64,000 bases of DNA from Acanthosepion esculentum (GCA_964036315.1 OZ038509.1:33276959-33340958); one strand, 5' to 3'; positions 35,696-46,618 are shown, counted from the first letter of the stretch. Program-made: numbers and translations. The notes: a model not told the origin generated them from the sequence alone.

Positions 35696-35905
35696 GCAAA
35701 ACAAACGTTTCGGCCGTTGTACGCCCTGGCTTTCTTCAGGTGATATACGTTAGAATTTCGAAATAAGCTCTTTATTTTGGCCTCAAGGACACATGACCCA
35801 GGGGATAAAAGCGTTGGTTGAAATAAACCAGTGACTTGATCCAAACAGTTGTGAGTTCAGTACCTAGCCATAGCAGAGGTGAACAAGAACTTGGAGGGTT
35901 ATTTT
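35696..35905. repeat. SINE pieces in opposite orientations
   Basis: 35702-35742 is a minus-strand hammerhead-like core (CAC, CTGAAGA, GCC/GGC, GAAACGTT). 35785-35880 is a plus-strand tRNA-like head: ACCCAGGGGATAAAAGCG (A box) and GTGAGTTCAGTACC (B box). The two parts sit in an order unlike an intact SINE, so this is a rearrangement or nested insertion. Confidence 0.6.
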
Positions 35906-35949
35906 TTTTACAGTAAGGTTCACCCTGTACGAGGGTTACTTTAAGCGGT

Positions 35950-37130
35950 AGTTTATATGTATCGGAGGGGAAGATAACGGTTGGCTCTAGACTTGAATAT
36001 GTTAAGATGGTAGTGATCGGGGAAACATCCTGTTGGGAGTCTGTTCCATAAGGAGTCTGTTCTCGGGAAGAAGCTGTTTGAGTGGAACTTACTTCTCGCC
36101 GATGGAATATGGAAAGAATGGGGGTAGTTTGTTACTATGTCAGTGACATGGCGGGTCTTAAACGTGAATATCAGACCTGGTGCAACTAGAAAATGCAGTT
36201 CGTCCAAGTACTTTTCATGGTAGTAGCAATACAGCGGTGAGAGACTCGCCACATCCTGCCAGTGAGAGAGGGGTTGGAGGGTAGAAAATAATTCTTCTCG
36301 AACAAGCCTCCTAGAGGCGACATCTATTCACCATGACAGGCGGTAGTTCGGGGTCTAATCGGCGGTGATGGAATGTAACCAGTTTGGTTTTAGAGGCGTT
36401 GAATGTAACCAGCCGGTTTTTTCCCCACTGGGAACTTAGGGTTAGATCGGAAGAGAGGTCAGCTGCCAAGACTTTTAGAGGTGCTCTCGTATATCGTCGT
36501 ATCATCGGTATAGACGTTTACAAATGATCGGACTATATTCTTAGGTAGATCATTTATGGAAATCAGAGAGAGGGTTGGCCCGAGAAGTGAGCTCTGAGAG
36601 ACGCCTGCCTTGACCGCCATTGTCTCTGAGGACTGGCCGTTAATAATTAAATTCTGGGGTCGACCTGTTAGGGAGGATTTTATCCAGTGATTCCTTAGCT
36701 GGAGAGCTTAGGTAGCAAACCTTTGTTCCACACCTTGTCGAAGGCCTTCGAGATATTTAATACTATGGTCCTTCCGGAATGTCAAGAGTCTCACTAATTC
36801 TGTGTGTAGTGGTAGTTAGGACATCAGCAGTGGACCGGGCTGATCAAAACCCATACTGCTCGTCACACAAGAAATTGTTCTAATCCATGTGCTCGACGAC
36901 CTTCTTGTTGATTAAGGCCTGATGATACTGAGGAGACTAATGGGTCTATACTGAGGAGGGGGGATCGGTTGCCCACGTTCGTAAGTAGCCAAGGGCTGTG
37001 AGCTCCTGCAGTGAAATTGAGGCCTCGATACTCGTTTCAGACAGGAACAGGATGTCAGGTTTTGACTGTAGAAGATAGAGTTCCACTTCTGGAAAGTTGG
37101 GACGCAGACCCCTTACATTGGTGTGTAAGA
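35950..37130 (-). pseudogene. CR1/Jockey-type LINE with an endonuclease scrap
   Basis: Minus strand. 37130-37010 encodes part of the N-terminal endonuclease: NVRGLRPNFPEVELYL and SKPDILFLSETSI, with the S-E-T motif. A deletion then joins it to the RT: AVKAGVSQSSLLGPTLSLIS, INDL, YTDDTTIY (T in place of the usual A of YADD), NRLVTFNASKTKLV. The C-terminal part is FHSNSFFPRTDSLWNRLPTG and FPDHYHLN at 36252-35953. Multiple frameshifts. It is the only remnant in the window that retains endonuclease sequence. Confidence 0.85.
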
Positions 37131-37149
37131 CATATGGTATAACTGGAGT

Positions 37150-37375
37150 CTAGTTTTATTGTGTTACTAAAGGGAAATAACTGAAACCGAGAAACTGCCG
37201 GAAAATGCACCTCACGTGGAGCGAGAACAATCTACACCCGTGGACTAAATAAAAGTTTCTGTTCGAAATTCCAACGTATATCACCTGAAGAAGGCTGGAG
37301 CGTGCAATGGACGAAACGTCGTGAATATGGCAATAGTCTGAACAATGTAAACCGTGTAAAGAGTTAAAATACCTC
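37150..37375 (+). repeat. SINE body and 3' region with hammerhead-like core
   Basis: CACGTGGAGCGAGAACAATC and AAATTCCAACG lead into CACCTGAAGAAGGCTGG ... GGACGAAACGTC then GTGAATATGGCAATAG. CAC (37282-37284) can pair with GTG (37321-37323), and GTC is the preferred hammerhead cleavage triplet, so this copy keeps the best-looking active site. Confidence 0.65.
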
Positions 37376-37409
37376 ATCATATATTCCCCTATGCTTGAAC
37401 ATCGTCACA

Positions 37410-37495
37410 CTCAGTGGCTGAGAGATCTAAGCCACGCCAGATCTAATGACGGTTTCCCCTAGGGGAATGCAGGTTCGAATCCTGACAGAGAGCCC
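37410..37495 (+). pseudogene. tRNA-Leu-like sequence
   Basis: A-box region AGTGGCTGAGAGATCTAAG and B box GGTTCGAATCC are intact, and CCTAGGGGAATGC between them could be a long variable arm as in tRNA-Leu. The acceptor stem pairs in only about 5 of 7 positions and the anticodon stem poorly, so it is probably a pseudogene or SINE head, not a working tRNA. Confidence 0.5.
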
Positions 37496-37659
37496 ATATT
37501 TTTCCAATAATAAGATTTATCGTTTATTCAGCCTGGTAGACGAAAACAAATAAACATAATGTTTAATAAATTAGCAGAGCGTCTGTTAAAATACGAGTAA
37601 TAGTAACGTTTAAGTAATGAAAGCTGTCTGAATGAGAGAGAGATGGAATATGTATGTGA

Positions 37660-38075
37660 ATCACACTATGTTTTAGCATTGCTTTACTTTAGCCTAGTTT
37701 CAAGTACGAACATTTTTTCCGATAATATAATGCTCATAATTATTTTAACGTTGGTAAAGACGTTAAAATTATATTGTTTGCCATACAAATTCTCATATTT
37801 TATTATATAGTTATAAGCCTTAAGTAACCAATAAAAAATATGTCATGATATGAGTTTTTTTTACAAAATAATTGCATTTGTTCTTTTTTGCAAATCTCAT
37901 GGTTGTCGATATTAAAATCACATGCAACATCGTGGAATGTTGAATCGGTGTCGCTGTTGTGTTGAAGATAGAAAAGAGAAATTCTTATCTTCGTCAATGA
38001 CCGAGAATTTATTCAAAATTGCTTCAATCATTTGAGTCAGTACCACGACGCAGGAAAAAAGTGAACGAAGAGAGG
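37660..38075 (+). promoter_or_regulatory. PSE-like module, copy 12 (paralogue of copy 11)
   Basis: ATGCAACATCG at 37922-37932, core 37933-37958 (TGGAATGTTGAATCG then GTGTCGCTGTT), GTGTTGAAGAT. The expected downstream block is eroded to GGAAAAAAGTGAACGAAG near 38053-38070. Upstream 250 bp and the putative transcribed part align with 33670-34040. Confidence 0.5.
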
Positions 38076-38088
38076 CCTTTTTTAACCG

Positions 38089-38138
38089 GTTTGTAAACCA
38101 TGTATCATCAAAATTTTGATGATACATGGTTTACAAAC
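38089..38138. repeat. Perfect 50-bp palindrome
   Basis: 38089-38113 and 38114-38138 are exact reverse complements with no spacer (GTTTGTAAACCATGTATCAT...). It lies just after the eroded downstream block of copy 12. Confidence 0.95.
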
Positions 38139-38287
38139 TGATGCTCCTCTACAACTTTCTATCTTTTGTTATTATTTGTTGTACACGTTCATTAACCCAT
38201 TTGCTCAAATTTGTCAAATAAGTTTCTCGATGTTTTTCTCGCTTTTAAGTGCAATTATTAACATATAAATGCATAAAGATATCTCTT

Positions 38288-38311
38288 TCCCCATATATAT
38301 ATATATATATG

Positions 38312-38346
<35 letters not shown>
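38288..38346. repeat. (TA)n-(TG)n microsatellite
   Basis: Short compound tract. Confidence 0.9.
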
Positions 38347-38524
38347 TCAACACATCAAAAAACACCCATTCCGTCCTAAGAAAGATGATTTTTGTAATAT
38401 TTGAAACTAGAAGTAAGTAATGTTTGTTGTAATTCAAATTAATTAAACATTAAATCAGCTTATTTTTCTCAAATAACCTTTCAGAAAAGAATATTTTATT
38501 TAAAAAGATTTAGTAATAGAAAGA

Positions 38525-38705
38525 ATTATCTGTCTATATCTCTGAGATGAGGTATTATGATTACTTACATTATTTACTTTATTTGGATTGTTATCCTCAT
38601 CCTCATTGCCATATTCACAACGTTTCGGCCGTTGTACGCTTCAGTCTTCTTCAGATGATTTGAATTTCGAACCGAAACCTTTATTTCGTCTCAAGGTAAG
38701 ACTAC
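38525..38705 (-). repeat. SINE body and 3' region with hammerhead-like core
   Basis: Minus strand: TTGAGACGAAATAAAGG, TTCGGTTCGAAATTC, then ATCTGAAGAAGACTG ... GGCCGAAACGTTGTG at 38616-38658 and the tail AATATGGCAATGAGG. CAC before the core is changed to ATC. Confidence 0.65.
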
Positions 38706-39060
38706 AAGAACATCGTAAAGCTGTAACACGAGGGAAATCGAAAAATCAGGCGTAGCTGACCACATATGGAGGGAAAAGGGAGATCACCGTTTCCGGTGGG
38801 ATGAGGTTGACAGAGGGTATCACTGGAAAATACGAAAACTGAAGGAATCAGCACATATGCTAGGCGACACAAATCTTCTGCTAGCATAGAAATGAATACA
38901 ATATGGGAACCAGTAATAAGGAGTGCTAGAGAAAAATAATGAATAACAACAAAAATTGCAATATAAGCTCTGGTAAAAAAATGCAATAATATTAACAGAA
39001 AAAATTACAATATGAACACTGGTAAAAAATAATGCTGAGACATTTGTCCCCAAAATTCAT
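38706..39060. other. Unassigned DNA
   Basis: Minus-strand frames at 38702-39053 are hydrophobic but frame-shadowed and without a family. CTGGTAAAAAA-ATGC recurs twice (38975-39040). Confidence 0.4.
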
Positions 39061-39345
39061 ACAGAGATGTCCTCAGGGACATATGGCCCAGTGGATAAAG
39101 ACGTTGATTAAATCCAGTGACTAGACACAAATAGTTGTGAATGAACTAAAAACTTGGTGATTTGAGTTAAAAAAGAAATAACTGAGACACCCGGAAGAGA
39201 CACGGCACGTGGAACTAGAATAATCTACCCAGGTGGACGAAATAAAGGGTTCGGTTTGAAATTTCAATCACCTGAAGAAGACCGGAGCGTACAACGGACG
39301 AAACGTTTAAGATGGAGATAACAGTCCGAATAATGTAAATAATGC
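39061..39345 (+). repeat. Full-length tRNA-headed SINE with hammerhead-like 3' region
   Basis: ATGGCCCAGTGGATAAAG near 39090 fits the pol III A box (TRGYNNARNNG). The B box region near 39135 is eroded (GTTGTGAATGAAC). The body has GAGACACGGCACGTGG and GGACGAAATAAAGGGTTCGG. The core at 39269-39309 is CAC, CTGAAGA, GACC...GGAC, GAAACGTTT. The tail is CAGTCCGAATAATGTAAAT. It serves as the reference copy for the shorter fragments. Confidence 0.75.
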
Positions 39346-39670
39346 AAGAAAGAATTATGTAAGCATTTGCCCAACGAAATGAAAATAATTGTTTCTATAG
39401 AATAGACTGAGTGATGAGTAATGAGTGATTACAATGTATTGTTACAATTAGACTTAATTCTTCTAAGGAATTAAACTTTTATATTTGGCTTCGTTAAAAT
39501 TTGCCTCCATCGACTGGAGTCGAAAGAATATGGTTTTAGCTATATTGATAACTTCATATCGTTTGCCAATGTCTAGGGAAAACTGGTTTGTTAATTTTCA
39601 AACGCTTACTTTGTTACATATACATATATAGTAGTAGTTATCCTTTTATATTGCGAGATAAAGTTAGCAC
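39346..39670. other. Unassigned DNA
   Basis: No gene or repeat recognised. Confidence 0.5.
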
Positions 39671-40100
39671 CCTGTCTGGTTGGAATTCAGTCCTTTGGTG
39701 TTGAAACCGGAGTGACCTTCAGGGCGCAGACCTGGGCGATGGTATATGAAGGCTGTATGCTACATGGTCCCTTCTCGGTCGTACCGACAAGAACCAAAGG
39801 AATACATTTGGGGAAGGCTTGTCTACAAGAGTTGCCAGAAAGTTGTCAGAAAGTTGACAGTCAACTGCTTTCGGGGCTCCAGTCAGGGTTTTCTGCCTGG
39901 ATTTACTTCCATAGCCTTTTCCATGTTTGAATATGATCACAAGTCAGCGGAGTTTTAAAATCAGGGTGTTCCTTCCCCTCGATGAACTACCTTCCTGGGC
40001 TGTTCAGTTCCATCGACCCGAAGCGGCTGATTATGAGGCACCAGATTTCCACCTTCACCCATTCTCTGGCTTGGCGTTAAACTTGGTTGTCAGGGGCTAT
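39671..40100. repeat. Probable repeat fragment, GC-richer than surroundings
   Basis: Overlapping frames of 70-88 codons on both strands show no conserved domain. The segment is compositionally distinct and contains GCCAGAAAGTTGTCAGAAAG as a short internal repeat. Identity unknown. Confidence 0.3.
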
Positions 40101-41129
40101 ATGAGACGCATGCTACAGAAGCATATGCAAATCAATTCACGTATAAGTACCAAAATAAACGTACAGTATTTAAACTCCCTATTCATATACTAGATATCCT
40201 TCTGCAATACACAATTCTGCGTCTCTTGTATCTCTTAACGTAATAGAGAAAGATTTATACGCTGGCTCATAGAATAATTCTGTTTCGTGCATAAATTCGG
40301 GATAGGTATGGTGATCGCACCAGCTAGGGAAGTTGTTAGAGCATGCTGAAAATTATGGGCATCGTCCGAACGAACAAGCGTCATTCTGATGGAACAGCAT
40401 ATCACTTTCCTGTTATAAGAATGGTAGCAGAACGAGTTGGATAATGTTCTGGCGTACATAACTGTTCAACATACCTTCTGTAACGCAAAAAGTAAGCTGG
40501 AATTTTAACTGTGATGCCAGGGGTTGGGCCTATTTGTCGTGAGCGATTACACTGGAAGGTGCCGTTCCCTAGTTTTACGTCGCACACTTAAACAACCATT
40601 AGTTGTATGTATGCATAACCTTCTCTCACCATTGTACTCTTTCAACCCTGCGCGCGACATTGGAGTTGCGAACGATAGTGTTGTGATATAAGTGGAAATC
40701 TTGTAAGAGGTACGCGTGACGTATTCTTGTTACAAGTAAACGATTCCTAGTGAACTACGGCCACATTTCCTCTGGACTGTATTCCCTAGGGTCTGCCACT
40801 GTTATTCTTACAATACGTCAATCTTGGTGACCGTCTGTACTAAGTGGCTGCCGAAAACCTAAATAAACAACAGGAGTTTGTGGGTGTTTCCATGGCATAT
40901 CTATTTACACTGGACTGTCACTATACTGAACCTTACATAGAAGGAAAATTTAAGAGCGTTTTAACAGCTGTTGTAGGCTCTCATGTCAGTTGCTGGAAGG
41001 GCGGGCAGTGGTTTTCAGATCAGCACTAGTGAAGTTTAAGGTAGCACTACGAGATGTGAGGATGGTAGTAAAACTGTAGATATTCTTTTTTTTAATTTAT
41101 TTGAGTTATCTCCTAATAAGAATGGGGGA
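40101..41129. other. Unassigned DNA
   Basis: No gene recognised; frames at 40235-41029 lack family similarity. Confidence 0.45.
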
Positions 41130-41130
41130 G

Positions 41131-41245
41131 ACACAGTGAAGTAATGGATAGCGACTCGGATTGAGGAGCGGAGAGCTGATTTCGAATTCTAGTCGAATCC
41201 ATTACATTCACTTACGTGCTAAAACGCTTGGGAATGGTATGAATC
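41131..41245 (+). repeat. tRNA-derived SINE
   Basis: GTGAAGTAATGGATAGCGAC (A-box region) and GATTTCGAATTCTAGTCG (B-box region), then CATTACATTCACTTACGTGC. Same family as 26592-26730 and 46370-46493. Confidence 0.65.
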
Positions 41246-41329
41246 CTCGTTTTCTCCCCCCACTCCCGACCTTACTGCAGGAAAAAATTTGCCTCGTCAG
41301 TCATGTATCGAAAGATACGTGATCGCGTA

Positions 41330-41362
41330 TATGTGCCATGCGTGATACACGCATGGCACATA
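41330..41362. other. Perfect 15-bp hairpin with 3-nt loop
   Basis: TATGTGCCATGCGTG, ATA, then the exact reverse complement. A second small hairpin (GTATCGAAAGATAC) lies just upstream at about 41305-41318. Confidence 0.85.
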
Positions 41363-42189
41363 ACTGAGTAACTGTCCTAATAAGATGACCGAAACGGCGA
41401 TAGATGTCTACTGCCTCTTCGAAGGAGTATTCCGACAGTAAATGTAGGAATAAAACTCTTGTGTTATTAATGTGTCATCTAAAAAACAGTTTTATATTTC
41501 ACTATTTTCATTTTCTTATACCTCTAAGTTGTTATATATTTCTGGCTTCCTTTGTTTAATCGGATTTCCATTATTTGCTGGAAATATTAATGAAATGTCA
41601 CGGCATTCCAGTCCATAAAACTTCCTGTTAAACTTTACAGGTTGAAGATGAAATCCATCAAGTAATTAAAATGAAAAATGGACGTTTTCTATGTTCTTAA
41701 AATAAATCCTCAAGTTGGTCTATGTCATTATTAGAAACTAATATAAAAGAAAACAGCTGCTCTTCAGGTGAATGTTGGTGTATTTGTAATATCTGCTCTC
41801 TCTATTATAATATTCTGTTATGTTTCGAATATGGCAAGATCATTTTCATCTAATATCCGTATTAAACTGCTGAAGTTATGGAATAAGTCATGTTTATTAC
41901 AGGTCCATTGCATTATAGCCAATAAATTGACTTTAAATCTAGAAACTTCAAAACTTCTGAATGAGAACGTAAGTCTTGGAGTTTGGTAAAGATTCAAACT
42001 AAAAGAAAACGAATGAAAATACATTTGCTATAAGCTGCAACTTTTCAAATTTACTTTGAATTAATGAGGAATCAAAGATATTTTTATATTGCAACAAGAT
42101 TTCCTTTTAACTTTAAAAATGGTAAAATAAATTCGTCACATTATTATTATTAAATCAAGAAAACCGTTTCTCTTCGAATATATGAGGTC
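41363..42189. other. Unassigned DNA
   Basis: No gene; the 73- and 68-codon frames at 41768-42024 are opposite-strand shadows without a family. Confidence 0.45.
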
Positions 42190-42840
42190 AGGTTGATATT
42201 TTTGGTCATCGACGCTAAAAACAAACGAAAAAAAAATTTTTCTTTTACTAGGTATCACCCTATGGACGGTAGTAAAGCCACTAAAATACAAGGGGCTACA
42301 GGGTGTGGAAGAATTAGGAACAGAAACATTAATAATGAACAGGAAGAGGAAAGAGTAATTAGGAGGATAGTAGATAACGATTGACATTGCATTTAAGGTT
42401 TCGCAGATTAATGTTGGATGGAAAACACGGAGCTGGAAGAGACTTCCACAAGCGAGAAGTGCGAGAAAAGTAACTGTTATCATAGAACTTACGGTTACAT
42501 CTAGCCAGCTCAACTGTAAATTGATGAGATCTAGACGCGAGTCTATTACTGCGTTTAAATTCATAAAGTCTAGTTACCATAGCGAAGAGCTTATCCGAAC
42601 AATTACCATGAAACTGCTTATAGAAAAGGCACAGAGAGACAACCTTACGATGATGAGAAAGTGACTGAAGCCGAGTCGCCAGATCAGGACCAATAATATT
42701 GCTGGTTCTTCTTTGGATTTTATCAAGGGGCTCAAGGTAAATAGCAGGGGCACCGCGATGTATGTGTCAGTACTATTCTAAGCTTGGACGAATGGTAGAC
42801 TTATAGATATGTAAAATAGTTTCTGGAATTTGACATATTT
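42190..42840 (-). pseudogene. CR1/Jockey-type LINE C-terminal fragment
   Basis: Minus strand: LDKIQRRTSNIIGPDLATRL, LQSLSHHRKVVSLCLFYKQF, then YEFKRSNRLASRSHQFTVEL, FSRTSRLWKSLPAPCFP, LKCNVNRYL. This is the region downstream of the RT thumb. It is homologous to 17277-17700. 5'-truncated and frameshifted. Confidence 0.85.
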
Positions 42841-43051
42841 ACCTACAAAACCAAATATAAAAACGGAAATAAAATGCTGTTATTGAATGAAAAAGGTTTT
42901 CCTCACTCGAAATCAATGTGCAATTTTTTGTTTAATTCAATATTGACCTTCCCCATTGCTGCTAAAGATGAATTTTCTGCGAAGTTTAAAAGAATGGTGT
43001 AATTCAAATCGTCCTCCGACATTCTATTGCGTTCCTATCTATCCTGACTTG

Positions 43052-43076
43052 TAAGCGACATCAGTCCGACATTCCT
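43052..43076 (-). promoter_or_regulatory. PSE-like core motif, copy 13
   Basis: Minus-strand AGGAATGTCGGACTG then ATGTCGCTTA. Neither flanking block is obvious. Confidence 0.5.
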
Positions 43077-43451
43077 TTTTCAGATACACGAACTGATTCG
43101 AAAGATCAAAGGGGGAAAATGTTTTATATTCCCCCTGGTTTTTCGCAGATAATCAAAATAAACGCTTACCTTAAGCTGGAATTTATGGGACACGCTAAAC
43201 AAAAATGTGGTGAAAAGGCAGCAGGTTGGTTTACAACATTTGGCCCAGTGTAGATGTTACATGAATATACATATTTTATACGTTAAATGTAACAACTGTT
43301 GTGAGACAGATGCTGTAGCTTTCTGTGAAAGGGAGTATTGTTATTTATAGAAATGGACTATTTTTTATTCACTTGAAAGTTTTATGTAAATGAATCAATG
43401 ACTGCAAGTAACAAAAAGCGATATTTGTTTTGGAATCGTTTTGTTCAGTGT

Positions 43452-43476
43452 TGGAATGTAGAATTGCTATTGTTCG
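43452..43476 (+). promoter_or_regulatory. Degenerate PSE-like core
   Basis: TGGAATGTAGAATTG matches the first half; the second half is CTATTGTTCG in place of NTGTCGCT. Likely a dead copy. Confidence 0.3.
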
Positions 43477-43806
43477 TCATTCAAGTGTATTAGAAGAAAG
43501 GAAATTTGCTAAATTCATATGAATTATTCCTTTTGACATTTTATTATTTCTTACTGAACATTGATGTTTTCTTGAAAAATAAATTATCCATTCAAAAGAG
43601 ACGGAACAGTATAAGCATAAATATTTAGATACCTTCTATATTTTATATGGTTGACTAACTTTGCGTCTAGGGGTCCCAGTTTCGAAGAGTCGGTTTGTGA
43701 GTTTCTATTATCACGACGGTTATTTGTGCTTATCTGTGAGTCACTGGAATGGAAATCTTCCGCCAGTTCTGAGAGTCAATCAACAGTGTGATTCATACAC
43801 CTGTTA

Positions 43807-43840
43807 AGGAATGTCGAACCGATGTCGCTAATGAGTCAAG
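43807..43840 (+). promoter_or_regulatory. PSE-like core motif, copy 14
   Basis: AGGAATGTCGAACCG then ATGTCGCTAA, followed by TGAGTCAAG. No upstream CAACACGTG and no clear GAAAGTG block downstream. Confidence 0.5.
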
Positions 43841-43919
43841 TAAGAGCTAGGGGACAGCAGATTTTAAGAGCACATTTTAGCCCCCATTTAAGATGCGTCA
43901 TCCCTTTAAACTTTCGAAT

Positions 43920-44128
43920 CTTTTCTGTTAATTCACCCCAAATAATGTAAGTTACTTATCGCAAATATTAATTCAACACAAGAAATTACAAATTTTAAAT
44001 CAAAATTTGTTTGCTTTTATTCAATTTTTGGCACTCTTTTGAAATTATAAATTTTAAATCAAATTTTGTTTTCTTTTTTTATTAAATTTTGGCACTTTTT
44101 GAAATTATAAATCAAAATTTGTTTAGCT
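43920..44128 (+). repeat. Dispersed AT-rich repeat with internal tandem units
   Basis: Homologous to 35556-35695. It contains about 2.5 units of roughly 75 bp made of TTTTGAAATTATAAA, TTTTAAATCAAAATTTG and TTGGCAC. Confidence 0.6.
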
Positions 44129-45390
44129 TGCCTTGCAACAATTCCAACCCACAGAATGAAAAATTTCCAAAAATCAGGGAATTATTAAAATTTCCTAAGG
44201 GCGGATGATATTCGAAGTACTTACAAGGAACTTTTATAATTTAAAAGAAATGGCAGAAAAAAAAATCTGTTTTTTGGCGTGTTTATTGGGGTGAGAGCGA
44301 ACTTAGACCACCACAGAAAAGATCCAAACTTTCTATAAAGTGTTCATTTGAAAAAACAGAAATTTAAAAAGATTTAAGATTATTTTTATTTCCTCCTAAT
44401 ATATATTATGTGTGTGTTTGTAACAAAGATAACGCTTTTAAGACAGTCTTTGAGATTATTGTGTCCCATATCATATATAGGAATTATTTAATACGTATAA
44501 CCGAACAATTTCAAATTAGTTTGTCATAAAATCACGGCATCAAAATAATTAAATAAGTTTACTTCATATATTAGCCTTTTTAGAAAAAAATGTTTGAAAG
44601 AAAAATATAATTTCTGTAGAAAAATTCAATTTGAGTGTTAATCTCCCTGGCGATATGTTGTTTTAATTAATAACATAATAAATCAATTTTCCTATAAATT
44701 ATTATTGCTGCAAATTGACATTTGTTATCGATCTCACAATAGTCATTTTTAAATTATAATATCGGCCGCTGGACTTTGTGTCAAGTCACCAACTGTCATG
44801 CTTTCAGCGTTCTTATATTAAGTATATTAAGTTTAATAATTTTAACCAAATCATGTATTTATTGGATTTTCCGAACATACTGTATCTGTTTCATATTAAA
44901 CATTTAGTCCAGGCCACCTTGATTTAACTAGAATTATACTGTTGGGTTGTCTGCTTCAATTATACTTTAGTTTTTGTTCATTTGTTGCGTACTTCAATTC
45001 TGTTTCAGTTCTTTGATGAGTTGTGTACTTCAATTCGTGACAATGTTATTGCTGCCAGTATCTGATCTCTGTTGGATTTTACTTTTTTTGCAATTCATTG
45101 TCGTACTGATCACTGGCCTCTTTCAAATAATCCTGAAGATGATCTCGTTTATATTTTGGTAGTCTCGTACCAAATCTCATATAGTACTAATCCGTATCTC
45201 CTCCACGATATTTCAATTGTTCAAAGATTTTTGGATTTTTTTTATAAATGTTTATACATATTGAGTTATATCGTAACTTATTAAGAATATGATATCAGAA
45301 GTGCTAATCGTAGTTATAACGTAGCAATATTATAATTAAAAAATACTATATGACAACACATTTGACTACTAATATACATGTGGCTTAAAG
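44129..45390. other. Unassigned AT-rich DNA
   Basis: No gene; hydrophobic frames at 44974-45284 have no family signature. Confidence 0.5.
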
Positions 45391-46110
45391 ATGGAGGATG
45401 AAAACTTTCACTTTCGCCATATTACGCTCAGCAAATTTCAGAAAGAAGTAAGCGTCGGAACGGCGATAAAAATCATTCAGAATCGTAACCCAGCCACTCT
45501 TCGGGCGGTCAAAAAGTGGTTTGGCAGATTTCCTCAGGGTAATTTTAACCTAAACGACCAACCACGCTCCGAATGAACTTTCGATGTCGATAAAGACGCT
45601 CCACGTGTCATCGAGGAGAATAAACTGATGAATTAGACGGAAGAGATTGCTAAGAGTTTAAAAATCGATATCTCAACCCTTTTTCCTTTTGAAGAGACTT
45701 GAGTTCAAGAAAAACGGCCGATTTTGGCAAATCTAAATGGTGTCATATCCACCACGACATCACAAACCACATGTTGCAAAACAGACGTTGCAGAATCTTA
45801 AAGTGTTGAAATTGGAAACCCTCCAACACTTACCTTACTCTCCTGACTTGGCTCCTTCGGATTTTCATTTGTTCCGCTCACTACATATCAATTTAAATAA
45901 TTAAAAAACTGACTCTGTATAATCAGTGGAAAACTGCTTAAACAACTTTCTTCTAAAAAAACACCAAATTTCTAGGAAAATGGCAGCAACAACCTTTTAG
46001 AACGATTGGAGACAGTTATTAAAAACAATGGAGAATATGTATTTGAAAATTAATGATTTTGTGAATATACAAGTTTGTTTTCAATTTTCTAATCCGCACG
46101 AACTTTTTCA
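45391..46110 (+). pseudogene. Mariner transposase pseudogene (irritans-like)
   Basis: 45391-45576 encodes an N-terminal HTH: FHFRHITLSKF, KKWFGRFPQGNFNLNDQPRS. Next come DKDAPRVIEENK and EEIAKSLKIDIST (second HTH) in broken frames. The middle of the catalytic domain is deleted. About 45760-45880 encodes HKPHVAKQTLQNLK and LPYSPDLAPSDFHLF with the third catalytic aspartate. The C-terminal NNGEYVFEN ends near 46050. Mutations and the deletion make it dead. It belongs to a different mariner group from the 30.3 kb copy. Confidence 0.85.
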
Positions 46111-46150
46111 ATGATCTAATATAAAATTAGTCAATTTGTTCTATTTTTTT

Positions 46151-46174
46151 AAAATGAAAGTAAAAGTAGTTTTA
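46151..46174 (+). promoter_or_regulatory. Orphan GAAAGTAAAAGTAGT block
   Basis: AAAATGAAAGTAAAAGTAGT matches the downstream block of the modules, but no core is present 90-210 bp upstream, where the mariner remnant lies. Confidence 0.3.
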
Positions 46175-46369
46175 TAATTAATATATTTAATTTTTTGTAT
46201 GAAAGTTTTTACTTTGTCAATAGGTGTGATACGCTTGGTTTGATTTAGGGATTTGTTTTCTAAGTCGTATCACCCATGTTATTTAATGCCAAAACATATT
46301 TTTCGATTGTAAGAATTTTTTTGAGATATCTATTATTTATTTAACAGTCTTACTATTTAACCCATAGAA

Positions 46370-46493
46370 ATGGGTTCATGCCTTTTCCAAGAGTATTTGC
46401 GCGGAAGTGAATATAAAGAACCCAATTGAAATTGGAATTCGGCTCTCTAATTAACAATTCCGAGCCATTATCCATTACACCACCGTGGCATTC
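46370..46493 (-). repeat. tRNA-derived part of a composite SINE
   Basis: Minus strand: GGTGGTGTAATGGATAATGG (A-box region), GCCGAATTCCAATTTC (eroded B box), TTATATTCACTTCCGCGC, AAATACTCTTGGAAAAGG. Same family as 26592-26730 and 41131-41245. It follows the 5S-like unit on the same strand with almost no spacer. Confidence 0.65.
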
Positions 46494-46618
46494 TAGCTTA
46501 CAGTACCTGATATTCCTAAGCAGTCAACCATCTAGTTACTGACCAGGCTCGGTGATGCTTAACTTCGGTGATCGTACGGGAACCGGTATTTCAACGTTGA
46601 ACAGGTATGATACGCATC
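46494..46618 (-). pseudogene. 5S rRNA-like sequence
   Basis: Minus strand carries GATCACCGAAGTTAAGCA (the conserved 5S segment with the A-box region), GCCTGGTCAGTAACTAGATGG (box C region, eroded) and GGAATATCAGGTACTGTAAG near the 3' end. It spans the whole 5S length of about 120 nt. Substitutions in box C argue for a pseudogene or 5S-derived SINE head. Confidence 0.8.

Noticed and set aside
37410..37495. Functional tRNA-Leu gene
   Set aside because: A and B boxes look good, but acceptor and anticodon stems pair poorly; kept only as a tRNA-like pseudogene.
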